A stretch of DNA of 9,105 nt from Spirochaetaceae bacterium. GTDB taxonomy: Bacteria; Spirochaetota; Spirochaetia; Treponematales; Breznakiellaceae. Made by a program: the position numbers and the translations under genes. Every line of letters starts with the position of its first letter. Position 1 is the first letter of the stretch. A model generated the notes under the pieces. It searched no databases, was not told where the DNA came from, and was given only the letters and a program-made list of their open reading frames with translations. The stretch spans positions 1-9,105 of the forward strand of contig JAISDF010000239.1 of NCBI GenBank assembly GCA_031265025.1. Direction: 5' to 3'. Below are positions 1 through 5,350 of this stretch, piece by piece.

Positions 1-1
1 C

Positions 2-328
2 CTTCATATTGACTTTGACGAGGCCAACGCCTGCATGTACCAAAAAGGCGACCGCCTCGAAATACTGCCCCCCGAAACAGCGGGGAGTACGCCGGAGGCT
101 GCGGCCCGCGTTTCCCAGGCTTGCGTTTCCCAGGCCCGCCCGCCCGCCGCTGTCTTGCCCGGCGCGGCTCTCCCGCCTGGCAAAAAGGCGGCGCTTGTTA
201 CCGAGGCCGACGCGAAACGCCTTGTCAAGACCGGCGGCAAGATACGGCTCCCCAGGGGAACCATAGTAACCCCCGCGGCAAAAGATGTATTTTACGAGGC
301 CCATTGCAGGATTGAATGGGAAGACTAG
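2..328 (+). CDS. pduL: PduL-like phosphate acyltransferase, C-terminal part (5' end outside window)
   Basis: This is the last 108 codons of a gene that begins before the window, open from the first in-frame codon to TAG at 326-328. PduL enzymes exchange CoA for phosphate on acyl-CoA inside microcompartments, giving an acyl-phosphate for ATP synthesis and recycling CoA. The fragment opens with LHIDFDEANA, the conserved C-terminal PduL motif (usually HxDTDEANA); its histidine belongs to the family's zinc-binding set. After GDRLEILPP, where many PduL proteins end, there is an Ala/Pro-rich linker of about 40 residues containing a tandem VSQAC-VSQAR. A second segment follows, with LVTEADAKRLV, then IRLPRGTIVTPAAKD and an acidic end. 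This tail resembles the start of EutT-type and EutQ proteins (LPxGTxxTPxA), so the protein seems to carry an extra C-terminal module. The family call is firm from the motif and from the neighbouring BMC genes; the role of the tail is unknown. Confidence 0.8.
   Translation, partial: LHIDFDEANACMYQKGDRLEILPPETAGSTPEAAARVSQACVSQARPPAAVLPGAALPPGKKAALVTEADAKRLVKTGGKIRLPRGTIVTPAAKDVFYEAHCRIEWED
108..135 (+). repeat. 15-bp-period direct repeat inside the pduL linker
   Basis: GCGTTTCCCAGGC occurs at 108-120 and again at 123-135, 13 identical bases with a period of 15. The period is a multiple of three, so the copies encode the in-frame pentapeptides VSQAC and VSQAR. It lies in the low-complexity linker between the PduL domain and the C-terminal tail and looks like a recent slippage duplication. 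Confidence 0.7.
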
Positions 329-333
329 CGCCA

Positions 334-374
334 TAGCGGCGGCGGTTTACGCTCTAGCGGCGGCTTACGCCGCC
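334..374 (+). repeat. Direct repeat and GC hairpin in the pduL-eutN gap
   Basis: The 65-bp gap between pduL and the vertex-protein gene contains TAGCGGCGGC at 334-343 and again at 355-364, each followed by a TTACGC (347-352 and 365-370). The second copy also forms a perfect 6-bp stem, GGCGGC (359-364) with GCCGCC (369-374), around the loop TTAC. The stem is not followed by a T-run, so it is not a canonical intrinsic terminator. It sits 8 bp upstream of the ribosome binding site. It may be an mRNA-processing or stabilising structure, or a dispersed intergenic repeat. Confidence 0.55.
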
Positions 375-393
375 TATAGTATAAGGAGTTTTT

Positions 394-675
394 ATGCAGG
401 TTTGTACGGTTGTCGGGCATATCTGGAGCACAAAAAAGGAAGCCTCCCTTGAAGGTTTCAAGTTTATGTTGGTTCGGGAAGGCGGCACAGGCGGCGCGTT
501 TGTGGCCGCCGACCTTGTGGGCGCGGGGATTGGCGAAGAAGTCCTCGTGGTTTCGGGAAGTACCGCCCGCTGCGCCTCGAAGACCAGGGGGGACGGTTCA
601 GGCGAAGCGCCCATTGACGCCGCCATTGTGGGCATTATCGACACGGCGGAAACCGGAAAGCAGCGGAAAAAATGA
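394..675 (+). CDS. pduN: BMC pentameric vertex protein, EutN/PduN/CcmL family
   Basis: This 93-residue protein belongs to the family that forms the pentamers closing the twelve vertices of a microcompartment shell. It shows the family's opening (MQVCTVVGHIWSTKKEASLEG), the central KFMLVRE strand, the AADLVGAGIGEEVLVVSGSTAR segment, and the C-terminal PIDAAIVGIID signature. The length matches the usual 85-100 residues. The start is well supported: AAGGAG at 383-388 lies 5 nt upstream of the ATG. The TGA stop overlaps the next ATG (ATGA at 672-675), so translation is probably coupled to the PduS-like gene. PduN, EutN and the glycyl-radical-BMC vertex proteins cannot be told apart by eye; the pdu symbol rests on the neighbours. 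Confidence 0.93.
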   Translation: MQVCTVVGHIWSTKKEASLEGFKFMLVREGGTGGAFVAADLVGAGIGEEVLVVSGSTARCASKTRGDGSGEAPIDAAIVGIIDTAETGKQRKK

Positions 676-2027
676 ACGAGATTTCCCGGCTGGTCCGGGA
701 AGCCGGCGTAGCCGGCGAAGGCGGGGCGGGCTTTCCTTCCCATGTCAAATACTCAAGTCCCGCAAGGCTCCTCGTGATCAACGGGGCTGAGTGTGAACCT
801 CTGCTTGGGACAGATCAGTACATCATGGCTCATTTCGCGGGACGTCTTGTCACCGCGGCCCTTTCGATACAAGAAGCCCTGGGCGCTGAAAAAGTCATCT
901 TTGCCGTAAAGGACCATTACCGGGAACAGATAGCCTCACTCAAAACCGCCATCGCGGGAAAAGCCAACGTTGCGTTATGCCTCCTCGAAAGCGTGTATCC
1001 CGCCGGAGACGAGCAGGTGCTCCTCTATGAAGCGGCGGGCGTCAGGGTTCCTCCCGGCGGCATACCGCCCGATTCGGGCGCGGTGGTTTCCAACGCGGGG
1101 ACCCTGCTGGCGGTGGCCGACGCCCTGGAAGGCAAAGCCCTGACCCATAAATACCTTACCGTAAGCGGCGCTGTCGCCCATCCCCTGGTGCTTCGCGCGC
1201 CCATAGGAACGGGTTTTTCGGAATGTATAGAACAGGCCGGCGGCGTAAAAACCTCAAGACCCCTTATCATTTCAGGCGGCCCGCTTATGGGGCGGCCCAT
1301 AGACACTGAGGACCTTGACAGCCAAACGGTAACAAAGACCACTTCCGGCATCATTGTCCTTGAGGAAGGCCATTACCTTGACCTGCGCCGCCGCGTAACG
1401 CCCCTTCACATGAAGAACAGGGCTCATGCCTCCTGCATCCAGTGCAGCCAGTGTTCCGACCTCTGTCCCCGCAGGCTGCTGGGAAGCCCCCTCCGGCCCC
1501 ACCTTGTCATGCGGGCCTTCGGTTCCTCCCGGAACATGGATGAACTCCTCGAAACCCAGGCGGCAAAAAACGCCCTGCTCTGCTGCGAATGCGGCATCTG
1601 CGAAATGTACGCCTGCCCCATGGAACTTCAACCTTGCAGGATAAACGCGCTCATCAAAGAGGAATACCGCCAGAGGGGCATGAAGCCTGATTTTTCACCG
1701 GGGGAAGAACCCAGCCCGGCGTGGCCGTACCGGAGAATCCCCTCGGAGCGCATGGCCGCCAGGGCGGGGCTTTCTCCCTATTACGGCCTTGGGATTGGGG
1801 GCTTTCTGGATATGGAGGATGTGCGCCGGGTTTCCATTCCCCTTAAAATGCACGCCGGTGTTCCGGCCCTTCCCTGTGTGGAAACAGGCGAGAAGGTCGA
1901 GGCCGGCAGCCTTATCGCCGACATACCCCAGGGAAAACTGGGCGCCAGAATCCACGCGTCCATAAGCGGAAGGGTGCGCGCTCTTGCGGACCGCATACTA
2001 ATCGAAGCGGAGCGTTCTGATGCATGA
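672..2027 (+). CDS. pduS: PduS-like Fe-S/flavin oxidoreductase (RnfC-like; cobalamin reductase type)
   Basis: This 451-residue protein has the full length of PduS, the microcompartment flavoprotein that reduces cob(III)alamin to cob(II)alamin in the Salmonella pathway and may also pass electrons across the shell. The N-terminus carries the RnfC/Nqo1-type nucleotide and flavin fold, with GEGGAGFPSHVKY near residues 15-27 and INGAECEPLLGTD near 36-48. An SLBB-like segment lies around residues 160-210 (LTVSGAV through ISGGPLMG). Two ferredoxin-type clusters follow: CxxCxxCxxxCP at C255, C258, C261 and C265, then CxxCxxCxxxxCP at C304, C307, C310 and C315. The last 60 residues (HAGVPALPCVETGEKV to IHASISGRV) form a barrel-sandwich, lipoyl-like domain. 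It begins in the stop of the vertex gene and overlaps the next gene by 8 bp. If the signature enzyme is glycyl-radical rather than B12-dependent, the substrate would not be cobalamin. Confidence 0.9.
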   Translation: MNEISRLVREAGVAGEGGAGFPSHVKYSSPARLLVINGAECEPLLGTDQYIMAHFAGRLVTAALSIQEALGAEKVIFAVKDHYREQIASLKTAIAGKANVALCLLESVYPAGDEQVLLYEAAGVRVPPGGIPPDSGAVVSNAGTLLAVADALEGKALTHKYLTVSGAVAHPLVLRAPIGTGFSECIEQAGGVKTSRPLIISGGPLMGRPIDTEDLDSQTVTKTTSGIIVLEEGHYLDLRRRVTPLHMKNRAHASCIQCSQCSDLCPRRLLGSPLRPHLVMRAFGSSRNMDELLETQAAKNALLCCECGICEMYACPMELQPCRINALIKEEYRQRGMKPDFSPGEEPSPAWPYRRIPSERMAARAGLSPYYGLGIGGFLDMEDVRRVSIPLKMHAGVPALPCVETGEKVEAGSLIADIPQGKLGARIHASISGRVRALADRILIEAERSDA

Positions 2028-2568
2028 AGCCATAGGGTTTATTGAATTTTCGAGCATAGCCAAGGGAATTGAGGCGGCCGACGCCATACTCAAAACCGCC
2101 GAAACCGTCCTTGTTTTTGCCAAGGAAACCTGCCCCGGCAAGTACAATATACTTTTTCATGGTGAAGTATCGGCGGTACATGCCTCGATAGGCGCGGCGC
2201 GGGAACTGTGCGGCCATTATGTGATTGATTCGGTAGTCATCCCCAGGCTTGACCCCCAGGTGATTCCCGCCATCAACCAGACCACGCCCCCGGCAAAGGT
2301 GAGCGCCCTGGGCATACTGGAATTCTACACCATCACCCAGGCCGTGTACGCGGCCGACGCTGCGGTCAAGGCCGCGGACATACAGTTGTTGAACATACGG
2401 CTTGCCACAGGCATAGGCGGCAAGTCCTTTGTGGTGTTTTCGGGCAGCGTGGCTGCGGTCAAGTCGGCGCTCAGGGCGGGAAGCGAAGAAGCCGAACATA
2501 ACGGCGCGCTGGTCGCCTCGACCGTTATACCCAACCCCCGGCCCGAAGTATTCGCCACACTCTTGTAA
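2020..2568 (+). CDS. pduT: PduT-like tandem-BMC shell protein with Fe-S pore cysteine
   Basis: This 182-residue protein has two BMC domains in tandem, residues 3-85 (AIGFIEFSSIAKGIEAADAI) and 95-175 (ALGILEFYTITQAVYAADAA). It should therefore form a pseudohexameric trimer in the shell. The first domain has CPGK with its cysteine at residue 38, the position that in Salmonella PduT binds a 4Fe-4S cluster at the threefold pore. The second domain has GIGGK at the equivalent pore loop. The start ATG at 2020 has GGAG at 2009-2012 with a 7-nt gap and lies inside the end of pduS. The tight overlap fits a redox partnership in which PduS feeds or drains electrons through the PduT pore, an idea proposed for the family and not proved here. 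Confidence 0.93.
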   Translation: MHEAIGFIEFSSIAKGIEAADAILKTAETVLVFAKETCPGKYNILFHGEVSAVHASIGAARELCGHYVIDSVVIPRLDPQVIPAINQTTPPAKVSALGILEFYTITQAVYAADAAVKAADIQLLNIRLATGIGGKSFVVFSGSVAAVKSALRAGSEEAEHNGALVASTVIPNPRPEVFATLL

Positions 2569-2579
2569 CGGAGGAAACC

Positions 2580-2927
2580 ATGTCCCAGGACAAACAGCGC
2601 ATCATTCAGGAATTTGTGCCCGGCAAGCAGGTTACGCTGGCCCATGTTATCGCCAACCCCGACAGGAGCCTTTACAAAAAACTCGGCGCCGTGGACACAG
2701 AAACCGGGGCCCTGGGCATCATGACCATCACCCCCGGCGAAGGCGCCATCATAGGCGCCGACGTAGCGGCCAAGGCTGCGGAAATCAAACTGGTCTTTGT
2801 GGACCGCTTTTCAGGTTCCCTTATTTTTTCGGGCGACGTATCCAATGTGGAAGCCGGCATAAAAGCCGTACTGGACGTGCTCTCGGGAACCCTGCAGTTC
2901 GTTCCCTCGGAAATCACCAGGAGCTAA
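2580..2927 (+). CDS. pduU: PduU/EutS-like circularly permuted BMC shell protein
   Basis: This 115-residue protein matches PduU closely in layout. An N-terminal segment RIIQEFVPGKQVTLAHVIANP (residues 7-27) forms, in the known PduU and EutS structures, a small beta-barrel capping the hexamer pore. The permuted BMC fold follows, with LGAVDTETGALGIMTITPGEGAIIGADVA at residues 35-63 and VDRFSGSLIFSGDVSNVEAGI at 74-94. The C-terminus EITRS resembles the ITRT end of Salmonella PduU. GGAGG at 2570-2574, 5 nt before the ATG, is the strongest ribosome binding site in this block and fits an abundant structural protein. The gap from the previous stop is only 11 bp. EutS is the alternative name; the PduT and PduV neighbours favour PduU. 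Confidence 0.92.
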   Translation: MSQDKQRIIQEFVPGKQVTLAHVIANPDRSLYKKLGAVDTETGALGIMTITPGEGAIIGADVAAKAAEIKLVFVDRFSGSLIFSGDVSNVEAGIKAVLDVLSGTLQFVPSEITRS

Positions 2928-2932
2928 ACGCC

Positions 2933-3364
2933 GTGTACATCATGGTGGCCGGAAGCATAGGCTGCGGCAAGACCACCCTCTGCCAGCGCCTCGCGGCCCT
3001 TCCCCAGGTCTATGTAAAAACCCAGACAGCGCAGATCATAGGCAGGGCCATTGACACCCCCGGAGAATACATGGAGAACCGCACCCTCTGGAACCGCCTG
3101 GCAGTAAGCGCCGTTGACTCAGGCCTCGTACTCTTTTTGCAGGACCCGGTAAACTCAGGCTTCCGGTTTTCACCCGGCCAGGCCGCCATGTTTCAGGTCC
3201 CCGTTGCCGGAGTCATCACCAAGCTGGACCTCGCTACAGCGGACGACATACGCCGCGCCCGTGAACTCCTCACCCTCGCCGGCGCCAAGCCTGTCTTTGC
3301 CGTTTCTTCGCTAAGCGGCGAAGGCATGGACAAGCTGACCCGGTACATACAGTCCCTGTCTTGA
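2933..3364 (+). CDS. pduV: PduV/EutP-like small GTPase of the microcompartment operon
   Basis: This 143-residue Ras-like P-loop protein starts at GTG 2933, chosen because AGGAG at 2919-2923 lies 9 nt upstream; ATG 2942 would be too far (18 nt) and would cut into the first beta-strand. The G motifs are visible: P-loop GSIGCGKTT (residues 7-15), G3 DTPGEYMENR (41-50), G4 TKLD (96-99) and G5 SSL (125-127). DTPGEY-EN is characteristic of the EutP/PduV family. PduV has been reported to associate with the outside of Pdu microcompartments and influence their movement; EutP has been described as a kinase-like protein, so the biochemical role is unsettled. It follows pduU by 5 bp and is the last gene of the BMC block. 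Its TGA stop lies within a TTGACA element thought to drive the next operon. Confidence 0.88.
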   Translation: MYIMVAGSIGCGKTTLCQRLAALPQVYVKTQTAQIIGRAIDTPGEYMENRTLWNRLAVSAVDSGLVLFLQDPVNSGFRFSPGQAAMFQVPVAGVITKLDLATADDIRRARELLTLAGAKPVFAVSSLSGEGMDKLTRYIQSLS

Positions 3365-3389
3365 CACATATAATTTCTATAGGAATAAT
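3361..3389 (+). promoter_or_regulatory. Candidate promoter for the ABC importer operon, overlapping the pduV stop
   Basis: TTGACA at 3361-3366, a perfect -35 hexamer, is followed after 17 bp by AATAAT at 3384-3389 (5 of 6 to the -10 consensus). A perfect TATAAT at 3369-3374 lies between them but has only a weak -35 (CATACA, 3346-3351). With the first pair, transcription would start about 2 bp before the dppB ATG and give a nearly leaderless mRNA. With the second, the leader would be about 17 nt and would include AGGA at 3381-3384. No terminator hairpin was seen between pduV and dppB, so read-through from the BMC operon is also possible. Confidence 0.5.
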
Positions 3390-3397
3390 ATTCAATC

Positions 3398-4354
3398 ATG
3401 AAGGGAAGCTACTGTATACGCCGCCTCTGTATTGCCGCGCCAACCTTTATAGGCATCACCATCATAGCGTATATCGTAGCCTCCCTGGCGCCGGGTAGCC
3501 CTCTGGACGCGCTTCTGGTTGATCCCCATATAAGCGCGGCGGAACTTGAACGGCGGAAAATCATCTACGGGCTGGATAAACCGGTCTGGGTGCAGTATAT
3601 AAACTGGCTCAAGGCGCTGTTTCACGGGGACTTCGGGTTTTCCTACGCTACCAGGCGGCCGGTTCTGACCATGATAGGCGAGCGTATCGGTCCCACCCTC
3701 CTCCTGGCCGGAACGGCTATTGTACTGTCCCTGGCAGTATCCCTTGTCCTGGGCATACTGGCCGCGTCAAAACCCGGTTCCAGGCGGGACTACCTTACTT
3801 CGGGATTTTCGTTTTTGATGCTTTCCACGCCGAATTTTTTTATTGGTCTGGCATTGATATTTATTTTCGCGGCGGGTCTGAAAATCCTCCCTTCCAACGG
3901 CATGTACGATTCAGGCGGAGAGAAAACAATTCCTGTCCTGTTGAAGCATCTTGTCCTGCCGGCCCTGGTGCTTTCCTTTCAGCATACAGGAAGCTGGATA
4001 CGCCATGTGCGTTCCTCGGTGCTGGAGGTTTTGGGGGAAGACTATATCCGCACCGCCAGGGCCAAGGGCCTTACAAAGACACAGGTACTGCTGCGGCACG
4101 GACTGAAAAATGCCCTTATCCCTGTGGCGGCGGTCATAGGCATGTCCCTGCCCGGGCTTATAAGCGGGGCGGTAGTGACCGAACAGGTCTTCAGTTGGCC
4201 GGGTCTCGGTTCCCTTATGGTACGTTCCATAGCCCTTAGGGATTACCCTGTCATCATGGGGATTACCGTTATCGTATCCGCCGGGGTTCTGGTGATCAAT
4301 TTGATAATAGATTTGCTGTACGGTTTTTTGGATCCCCGGATACGGTATGAATAG
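3398..4354 (+). CDS. dppB: Dpp/Opp-family ABC transporter permease, DppB type
   Basis: This 318-residue inner-membrane protein is the first of two permeases of a peptide/nickel-type importer. It shows the family hallmarks: an N-terminal membrane segment (IAAPTFIGITIIAYIVASL, 12-30) with the following APGSP, the soluble loop with YGLDKPVWVQYINWL (57-71), and GDFGFSYATRRPV (77-89). The cytoplasmic EAA loop that docks on the ATPases is GEDYIRTARAKGLTKTQVLL to NALIP (213-242). The C-terminal part has VVTEQVFSWPGLGSL (259-273) and ends LDPRIRYE. About six membrane segments are visible, as usual for DppB. The Shine-Dalgarno is poor: AGGA at 3381-3384 is 13 nt from the ATG. It overlaps dppC by 8 bp. 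The transported substrate cannot be read from the sequence. Confidence 0.93.
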   Translation: MKGSYCIRRLCIAAPTFIGITIIAYIVASLAPGSPLDALLVDPHISAAELERRKIIYGLDKPVWVQYINWLKALFHGDFGFSYATRRPVLTMIGERIGPTLLLAGTAIVLSLAVSLVLGILAASKPGSRRDYLTSGFSFLMLSTPNFFIGLALIFIFAAGLKILPSNGMYDSGGEKTIPVLLKHLVLPALVLSFQHTGSWIRHVRSSVLEVLGEDYIRTARAKGLTKTQVLLRHGLKNALIPVAAVIGMSLPGLISGAVVTEQVFSWPGLGSLMVRSIALRDYPVIMGITVIVSAGVLVINLIIDLLYGFLDPRIRYE

Positions 4355-5204
4355 CGGAAGAACGCGTCTCAGGTACGGCCTTAAAAAATTCGCCCGCCGT
4401 AAACCCGCTGTCGCCGCCCTTGTTATTCTATGCGCCGAAATTCTTGCGGTTGTTTTTCTTCCCCTGGTTCTGGACCTTGATCCCTATTTTTCCGATCTTG
4501 GCGCCTTTGACACGGCCCCCGGTACGGTACACATTCTGGGGACCGATTCTATAGGCAGGGATATTTTTGCCCGGCTCATCTACGGCGGCCGGGTTTCCCT
4601 CTTTGTCGGTTTTCTATCCACTCTGACTGCGGCGGCGCTGGGAATACCCCTGGGTCTCCTGGCGGCGTATTACCGGAGCTGGATAGAAATGATCGTCATG
4701 CGGCTGGTGGATATGTTCATGTCCTTTCCGTCGATGATACTGATACTGGTCCTGGTCTCCGTTATCGGTCCCTCCCTGTTGTCGGTTCCGCTGGTAATAG
4801 GTTTCCTGGGCTGGACCGAATTTGCCCGTATAACCCACAGCAAAGCGCTCTCGGTACGGGAAAAGGAATATGTTGAATCCGCCAGGGCGGTGGGTACCAG
4901 AGACCTGGCGATTATGATTATCTATGTGCTTCCCAATGTCCTTTCACCGGTTCTGGTGGCCTGCGCGTCCATGACCGCTTCGGCGATACTGACCGAATCG
5001 GCCCTGAGTTTCCTTGGCATGGGGGTACAACCCCCTATGGCAAGCTGGGGAAACATGCTCCACGAGGCCCAGTCCATTACGGTTCTTGCCTATAAATTCT
5101 GGCAGTGGCTGCCTCCGGGTCTGTCCCTGGTGCTGACCATACTCAGCGTCAATTTTCTGGGTGACGGCATACGGGATGCCCTAGACCCACGGCGGACAGA
5201 CTGA
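4347..5204 (+). CDS. dppC: Dpp/Opp-family ABC transporter permease, DppC type
   Basis: This 285-residue protein is the second permease, pairing with DppB to form the membrane channel. A basic N-terminus and first membrane segment (AVAALVILCAEILAVVFLPLV, 21-41) precede the DppC signature HILGTDSIGRDIFARLIYGGRVSL (62-85). The EAA loop runs from REKEYVESARAVGTRDL to LPNVLSPV (171-202). ALSFLGMGVQPPMASWGNML (219-238) and the end NFLGDGIRDALDPR (269-282) are typical of the family. The ATG lies inside the end of dppB, a coupled arrangement common for these permeases; no strong ribosome binding site is visible. It is followed by a 142-bp non-operonic gap before the binding-protein gene, where expression may be reset. 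Confidence 0.94.
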   Translation: MNSGRTRLRYGLKKFARRKPAVAALVILCAEILAVVFLPLVLDLDPYFSDLGAFDTAPGTVHILGTDSIGRDIFARLIYGGRVSLFVGFLSTLTAAALGIPLGLLAAYYRSWIEMIVMRLVDMFMSFPSMILILVLVSVIGPSLLSVPLVIGFLGWTEFARITHSKALSVREKEYVESARAVGTRDLAIMIIYVLPNVLSPVLVACASMTASAILTESALSFLGMGVQPPMASWGNMLHEAQSITVLAYKFWQWLPPGLSLVLTILSVNFLGDGIRDALDPRRTD

Positions 5205-5207
5205 TTA

Positions 5208-5221
5208 TTCCGCTGACGGAA
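5208..5221 (+). other. Small hairpin after dppC
   Basis: TTCCG (5208-5212) and CGGAA (5217-5221) pair around the tetraloop CTGA, starting 4 bp after the dppC stop. No T-run follows and the stem is only 5 bp, so it is not a convincing terminator. It ends directly before a TTGACA element. Confidence 0.35.
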
Positions 5222-5222
5222 C

Positions 5223-5257
5223 TTGACAGAATTAACGCTTTGTATTATTCTTATAAA
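5223..5257 (+). promoter_or_regulatory. Candidate promoter in front of the binding-protein gene
   Basis: TTGACA at 5223-5228 is followed after 17 bp by TATTCT (5246-5251, 4 of 6 to the -10 consensus). TATAAA at 5252-5257 is a better -10 match but has a 23-bp spacer. The stretch 5229-5275 is notably AT-rich compared with the genes around it. A separate promoter here would let the binding protein be made in excess over the permeases, which is usual for these importers. Confidence 0.45.
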
Positions 5258-5272
5258 TCACATAGGTTTACT

Positions 5273-5350
5273 ATGAAAATTGAACTATCCCAAAACCGTA
5301 CAAACTTTGGGATAAGTTCATCCAGCTCACAACAAGGATGGTATGTATGA
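5273..5350 (+). CDS. Possible 24-residue leader ORF coupled to the binding-protein gene
   Basis: An ATG at 5273 opens a 24-codon frame beginning MKIELSQN and ending SSQQGWYV. Its TGA (5348-5350) overlaps the binding-protein ATG at 5347 as ATGA. A weak AGGT lies about 5-8 bases upstream of the start. The whole of a strong hairpin (5281-5320) lies inside it, so ribosomes on this ORF would melt that structure. The peptide resembles nothing I recognise. It may be a chance ORF: no homology or codon-bias argument supports it, only its placement. Confidence 0.25.
   Translation: MKIELSQNRTNFGISSSSSQQGWYV
5281..5320 (+). promoter_or_regulatory. Long imperfect hairpin in the binding-protein leader
   Basis: TGAACTATCCCAAA (5281-5294) pairs with TTTGGGATAAGTTCA (5306-5320) over 14 bp with one bulged A, closing an 11-base loop. 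The right arm ends 13 bases before the AAGGA ribosome binding site (5334-5338). No T-run follows, so it is not an intrinsic terminator. It could be an mRNA-stabilising leader structure, a protein-binding operator in DNA, or an attenuation element coupled to the overlapping small ORF. Confidence 0.7.

Noticed and set aside
9..315. Alternative + strand ORFs overlapping the pduL C-terminus
   Set aside because: They are Arg/Pro-rich translations of a GC-rich linker; the frame opening LHIDFDEANA has the conserved PduL motif.
359..380. Intrinsic terminator between pduL and the vertex gene
   Set aside because: The stem is good but no T-run follows, and the next gene has a strong ribosome binding site consistent with one continuing operon.
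1912..2499. Minus-strand ORF of 195 codons opposite pduS/pduT
   Set aside because: It is a shadow of the + strand genes: those have clear family motifs, while this translation has none and no ribosome binding site context.
2429..2932. Long upstream extension of the pduV frame, overlapping pduT and pduU
   Set aside because: The peptide before residue V at 2933 is Arg/His-rich with no family features, lies across two well-supported genes, and the GTPase fold begins at GTG 2933 behind a proper AGGAG.
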